A stretch of DNA of 64,000 bases from an uncultured Saprospiraceae bacterium (GTDB lineage Bacteria > Bacteroidota > Bacteroidia > Chitinophagales > Saprospiraceae). The notes beneath the pieces are model-generated. The model had not been told where the DNA came from. It searched no databases and saw nothing but the letters and a program-made list of their open reading frames with translations. The stretch spans positions 38,584 through 102,583 of the forward strand of contig CALFWO010000007.1 in NCBI GenBank assembly GCA_937928045.1, written 5' to 3'. The translations under genes and the position numbers were made by a program. This document shows positions 61,274 through 64,000 of the stretch, in pieces; the stretch's first letter is position 1; every line of letters starts with the position of its first letter.

Positions 61274-62289
61274 AATTTGATTTTTAAATCTACATTAAAC
61301 AGAGCATTTGCTTCTGAAATCTTTAGGTCAAAACGTCCATCATACATCAAGGCCAATCTTTTTTTTACATTTTCTAAACCTATTCCCCCAGAATGAACTT
61401 TTCCTTTTTTTAAGACAATTTTATTAGCAATAGAGAAGTGAAATAATTTATCAGTTGACAAGTCAAAACTTATATCAATCACACCAGGTTCGATTCCTGT
61501 CCCGTATTTAAAAGCGTTTTCTACAAATGGCAATAAAAGCAATGGAACAATTTCCGCTTTACTAAAATCTCCTTTTTTCTTCAAAGAAATTGTACAATCC
61601 AGTACTCTTATCTTCTCTAACTCAATATAACTTTCCAAACTAGAAATCTCCTCTTGCAAAGGCGTAAATTTCTTTTTGTAACTCTCCAATTGATATCTCA
61701 ACAAATCGGACAAACCCAATATAATTTCATTCGCTTTATCGTGATCTTCTAAATTGGTTGAATATATATTATTTAACGTATTGAATAAAAAATGAGGATT
61801 CACTTGAGACTTTAAAAGTTTCAACTCAGATTCCGTTTGTTTTGCCTGTAATCGCTCTATTACAAAAAGTTGACGTGTTCCATGCCATGCTAATTTTAGG
61901 CCGAAGGCAACCAAGAGAACAAATGGAAACAAAATTAAATTTGCGAAAAATCCTTGTATCGGCCCCATTTGAATCACACCAGTGTTGGCAAAGTGATCTA
62001 AAGTACTGACTCCAAGAACAATTAAAATCAAGATGAAGGCAAAAGGCAGAAATTTCCTCTGATGAAACAACTTATTATATGCGTAAAAGCTGCTATAAAT
62101 TAATAAGAGTAATTCAAAAATCACCAGCAATAGTCTATCCCACGCTCCGCTCATTTCGCCATCTCCCTGAGTACTATCCGTACCGACGGTTGCGGCGAAA
62201 AAAAATACAAAGAACAATATCCAAGGAATAAAATGCCTCCAAAATCTAGGATGATTGTAAAAATTAGTCAAACTCAAGCGCTGTTCCAT
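61270..62289 (-). CDS. LytS/YehU-like sensor histidine kinase
   Basis: The 339-aa protein has four or five membrane helices in the first 155 residues, then a His_kinase domain with the phospho-acceptor motif SQVNPHFLFNTLNNI and an ATPase domain with VENAFKYGTG and GGIGLENVKKRL. It lacks a classical HisKA dimerisation domain, as expected for the LytS family. The extracellular ligand cannot be predicted. Its neighbours (an ABC ATPase and permease divergently encoded) suggest sensing of envelope stress or an antimicrobial compound. Confidence 0.92.
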   Translation of the reverse strand: MEQRLSLTNFYNHPRFWRHFIPWILFFVFFFAATVGTDSTQGDGEMSGAWDRLLLVIFELLLLIYSSFYAYNKLFHQRKFLPFAFILILIVLGVSTLDHFANTGVIQMGPIQGFFANLILFPFVLLVAFGLKLAWHGTRQLFVIERLQAKQTESELKLLKSQVNPHFLFNTLNNIYSTNLEDHDKANEIILGLSDLLRYQLESYKKKFTPLQEEISSLESYIELEKIRVLDCTISLKKKGDFSKAEIVPLLLLPFVENAFKYGTGIEPGVIDISFDLSTDKLFHFSIANKIVLKKGKVHSGGIGLENVKKRLALMYDGRFDLKISEANALFNVDLKIKL

Positions 62290-62330
62290 GCCTCAAAGTT
62301 CGATAAATCTATCCAATAATAAAGGCTAAA

Positions 62331-62372
62331 ATGATGAACACCGTTCATCATGACCAGCGACTCATTCATCAT
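62331..62372 (+). promoter_or_regulatory. LytTR-type binding site between the kinase operon and the ABC transporter
   Basis: ACCGTTCAT at 62340-62348 matches the published LytTR consensus [TA][AC][CA]GTTN[AG][TG] at every position. After exactly 12 bases, 62361-62369 (CTCATTCAT) agrees at five of nine positions, and both are followed by CAT. In addition, 62331-62351 is an inverted repeat (ATGATGAAC-acc-GTTCATCAT). Half-sites on one helical face fit a LytTR dimer. Confidence 0.55.
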
Positions 62373-62422
62373 CATCCACAGCTACAAGGTCATGAAAACA
62401 AAATCCCATTGAAGATCTCCTT

Positions 62423-62430
62423 TAGATTTG
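62423..62430 (+). promoter_or_regulatory. Possible -7 box upstream of the ABC ATPase gene
   Basis: TAGATTTG is a perfect TAnnTTTG match, 31 bp before the start codon. A -33 partner at 19-21 bp is not evident, which would fit a promoter that needs an activator. Confidence 0.35.
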
Positions 62431-62461
62431 AATCATCATTGGAATTAAAAATTTAGATGTT

Positions 62462-63358
62462 ATGCAATTATCAATAAAGAATTTATCCAAAACATACGCC
62501 AATGGCGTAAAAGCTTTAGACAACATCTCTCTGGAGATCCCGAAAGGCATGTTTGGTTTACTTGGACCAAATGGCGCTGGAAAATCTACATTAATGAGAA
62601 CTTTGGCCACCTTACAAGAGGCCGATCAAGGTGCCGTAAAATTGGGTTCCATTGATGTTCTAGAAAACAAAACAGCGCTAAGAAAAGTTTTAGGATACCT
62701 GCCTCAAGAGTTCGGAGTTTATCCAAAGGTTAATGCCTATGATTTGCTTCAACATTTAGCTATCCTAAAAGGTGTACGTCAAAAAAGTGAAAGAAAAGAA
62801 TTGGTCAATTCACTATTAGAACGGGTCAATTTATTTGAACATCGGAAAAATCATGTGAATTCATTCTCAGGTGGAATGCGTCAAAGATTTGGTATTGCCC
62901 AAGCACTTATTGGAAGTCCAAAGTTAATCATCGTTGATGAACCCACCGCTGGTCTAGATCCTGGAGAGCGCAATCGATTTTACAATCTACTTTCCGAAAT
63001 TGGCGAACAAATAATTGTAATTCTATCCACACATATCGTCGAGGATGTAAAAGAACTATGCAACAATATGGCGATCATCAATCAAGGAAAGTTGTTGTTC
63101 AATGGAAAACCTTCTGACGGAACAGACGCTCTAAAAGGAAAAATTTGGGAAATGGAAATGGAGAAATCAAAACTTCTAGAAATACAATCTCAAGTACAAA
63201 TCATTTCCAAAAAATTGGTCGCAGGAAGACCTCTTGTTCATATTTACTCAGAAGAGCATCCAGGATTCGACTTTCGGGAAGTCCAGCCAAACCTAGAAGA
63301 TGTATTCTTCTCAAAAATTCTTGGTATAAAACCAACTAGATCATCCCAATTAGTCTAG
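62462..63358 (+). CDS. ABC transporter ATP-binding protein
   Basis: The 298-aa protein has Walker A GPNGAGKST at 35-43, Q-loop LPQEFGVY, signature FSGGMRQRFGIAQAL, Walker B LIIVDEPTAGLDPGE and the switch His in STHIVEDV. The C-terminal 70 residues form an accessory domain (VQIISKKLVAGRPLVHIYSE). It belongs to the bacitracin/multidrug-type exporters, and its partner permease starts 40 bp downstream. It is divergent from the LytTR operon, with a LytTR-like site in between, so it is likely under its control. Confidence 0.92.
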   Translation: MQLSIKNLSKTYANGVKALDNISLEIPKGMFGLLGPNGAGKSTLMRTLATLQEADQGAVKLGSIDVLENKTALRKVLGYLPQEFGVYPKVNAYDLLQHLAILKGVRQKSERKELVNSLLERVNLFEHRKNHVNSFSGGMRQRFGIAQALIGSPKLIIVDEPTAGLDPGERNRFYNLLSEIGEQIIVILSTHIVEDVKELCNNMAIINQGKLLFNGKPSDGTDALKGKIWEMEMEKSKLLEIQSQVQIISKKLVAGRPLVHIYSEEHPGFDFREVQPNLEDVFFSKILGIKPTRSSQLV

Positions 63359-63397
63359 ACCTAACCACCAAATTTTTCACAACTAAATAAATCAATC

Positions 63398-64000
63398 ATG
63401 TTCAAGGAAATATTTTCATTCGAATTTAAAAGTCATTTGAAACGACCAATGATTTACATCTTTACATTAGTCAACTTTACCTTGGCATTTATGGCCACAA
63501 TAAGTGATAAGGTTCGCATAGGAGGTGCAAATGACGCGGTTTTTTCAAACTCACCATACGTGATTTTATCTACTTCCTTGCTTATGACATTGATTGGTAT
63601 TTTTACAACCACTGCATTTATAAATACAGCGACTCTGCGAGATTTTGAAAATAAATTTGATGGATTAATTTTCACAACATCAATTTCCAAATTTGGATAT
63701 TTAGGAGGTCGATTTCTGGCTGCATTCTTAGTTGCGTTAATGCCATTCCTTGGATTACTGGCGGGAATTGCCTTTGCGAGCATAAGCCCTTGGATCAGTC
63801 TGGAAGACGTGGGAGCATTTCATCCTGGCGCTTATGCAAGTACGTTCTTCTTTGCTATTATCCCAAATATATTTATAATCTCAGCTATTATATTCTCCTT
63901 TGCAGCGACATTTAAATCAACACTGCACTCCTTTATCGGGGCCATGTCAATTCTAGTTTTATATTTATTTGGACAATCACTAATTAGTAATATCAATAGC
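63398..64000 (+). CDS. ABC transporter permease, 3' end outside window
   Basis: An ATG at 63398 opens a frame of 201 codons that runs to the end of the window, starting MFKEIFSFEFKSHLKRPMIY. It shows at least four hydrophobic segments: IFTLVNFTLAFMA, LLMTLIGIFTTTAFI, FLAAFLVALMPFLGLLAGIA and IIPNIFIISAIIFSFAATF. This is the membrane partner of the preceding ATPase. In many Bacteroidota the permease of this type is about 1200 aa and carries an M1 aminopeptidase domain at its C-terminus, but that part is outside the window and cannot be confirmed. Confidence 0.8.
   Translation, partial: MFKEIFSFEFKSHLKRPMIYIFTLVNFTLAFMATISDKVRIGGANDAVFSNSPYVILSTSLLMTLIGIFTTTAFINTATLRDFENKFDGLIFTTSISKFGYLGGRFLAAFLVALMPFLGLLAGIAFASISPWISLEDVGAFHPGAYASTFFFAIIPNIFIISAIIFSFAATFKSTLHSFIGAMSILVLYLFGQSLISNINS

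Noticed and set aside
61485..61500. GGTTCGATTCC resembling a tRNA T-loop
   Set aside because: It is coding sequence of the histidine kinase, and no cloverleaf can be built around it.
1..64000. Search for CRISPR arrays, integrases, IS transposases and rRNA
   Set aside because: None was seen. The only clustered repeats are the three intergenic copies around 30-34 kb and coding repeats in BatC and the S74 protein.

Overview
The window is chromosomal DNA from a Bacteroidota bacterium, most likely a free-living, gliding-type lineage such as Saprospiria or Flavobacteriia. The assignment rests on a Bat aerotolerance operon, a SusC/SusD pair, five secreted proteins ending in a type IX secretion (T9SS) sorting domain, a GLPGLI protein, a LytS/LytTR two-component pair, and promoter matches to the Bacteroidota TTTG / TAnnTTTG pattern. 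The DNA is AT-rich. I see no rRNA, tRNA, transposase, phage structural operon or CRISPR array.

Layout. 1-489 holds the start of an exported glucosaminidase. 633-10566 (minus strand) is a tightly packed nine-gene Bat operon: moxR, an unknown exported protein, DUF58, a three-TM BatD-like protein, batA, batB, batC, a one-domain batD-like gene and batD. 10660-12015 is lptB with two overlapping small envelope genes. 12083-13729 is an Ig-like lipoprotein. 13831-21283 has SusD and SusC next to a large LamG/PNGase F-like T9SS protein. 21539-22921 has two paralogous small outer-membrane proteins. 23080-24815 encodes a SorAB-type sulfite dehydrogenase. 24926-26596 is a UbiB kinase preceded by a perfect FNR-like palindrome. 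26609-29872 holds small or unknown genes, including a DUF6428 protein. 30013-32036 is a 518-aa gene bounded by 156-bp direct repeats. 31990-33881 is an alpha/beta hydrolase, ECF sigma factor and membrane protein operon. 34240-49879 is dominated by large surface or secreted proteins (S74 adhesin, CotH kinase, beta-propeller, DUF4832, Ca-binding/Ig-like), interrupted by mnmE. 50169-54696 has an ABC-F ATPase, a DUF2911 protein and an MscS channel. 54752-58508 is a cassette of small peptide, GLPGLI protein and TonB-dependent receptor. 59028-60527 is an unknown helical protein. 60560-64000 is a LytTR regulator and sensor kinase, divergent from an ABC transporter whose permease runs off the window.

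Function. Most genes serve the cell envelope: protein display by T9SS, nutrient uptake through TonB-dependent receptors, LPS transport, periplasmic sulfur oxidation and envelope sensing. The best candidates for something undescribed are the small peptide/GLPGLI/receptor cassette, the unknown members of the Bat operon, and the repeat-bounded 518-aa gene. The LytTR-like site between the two-component operon and the ABC transporter offers a direct regulatory hypothesis.
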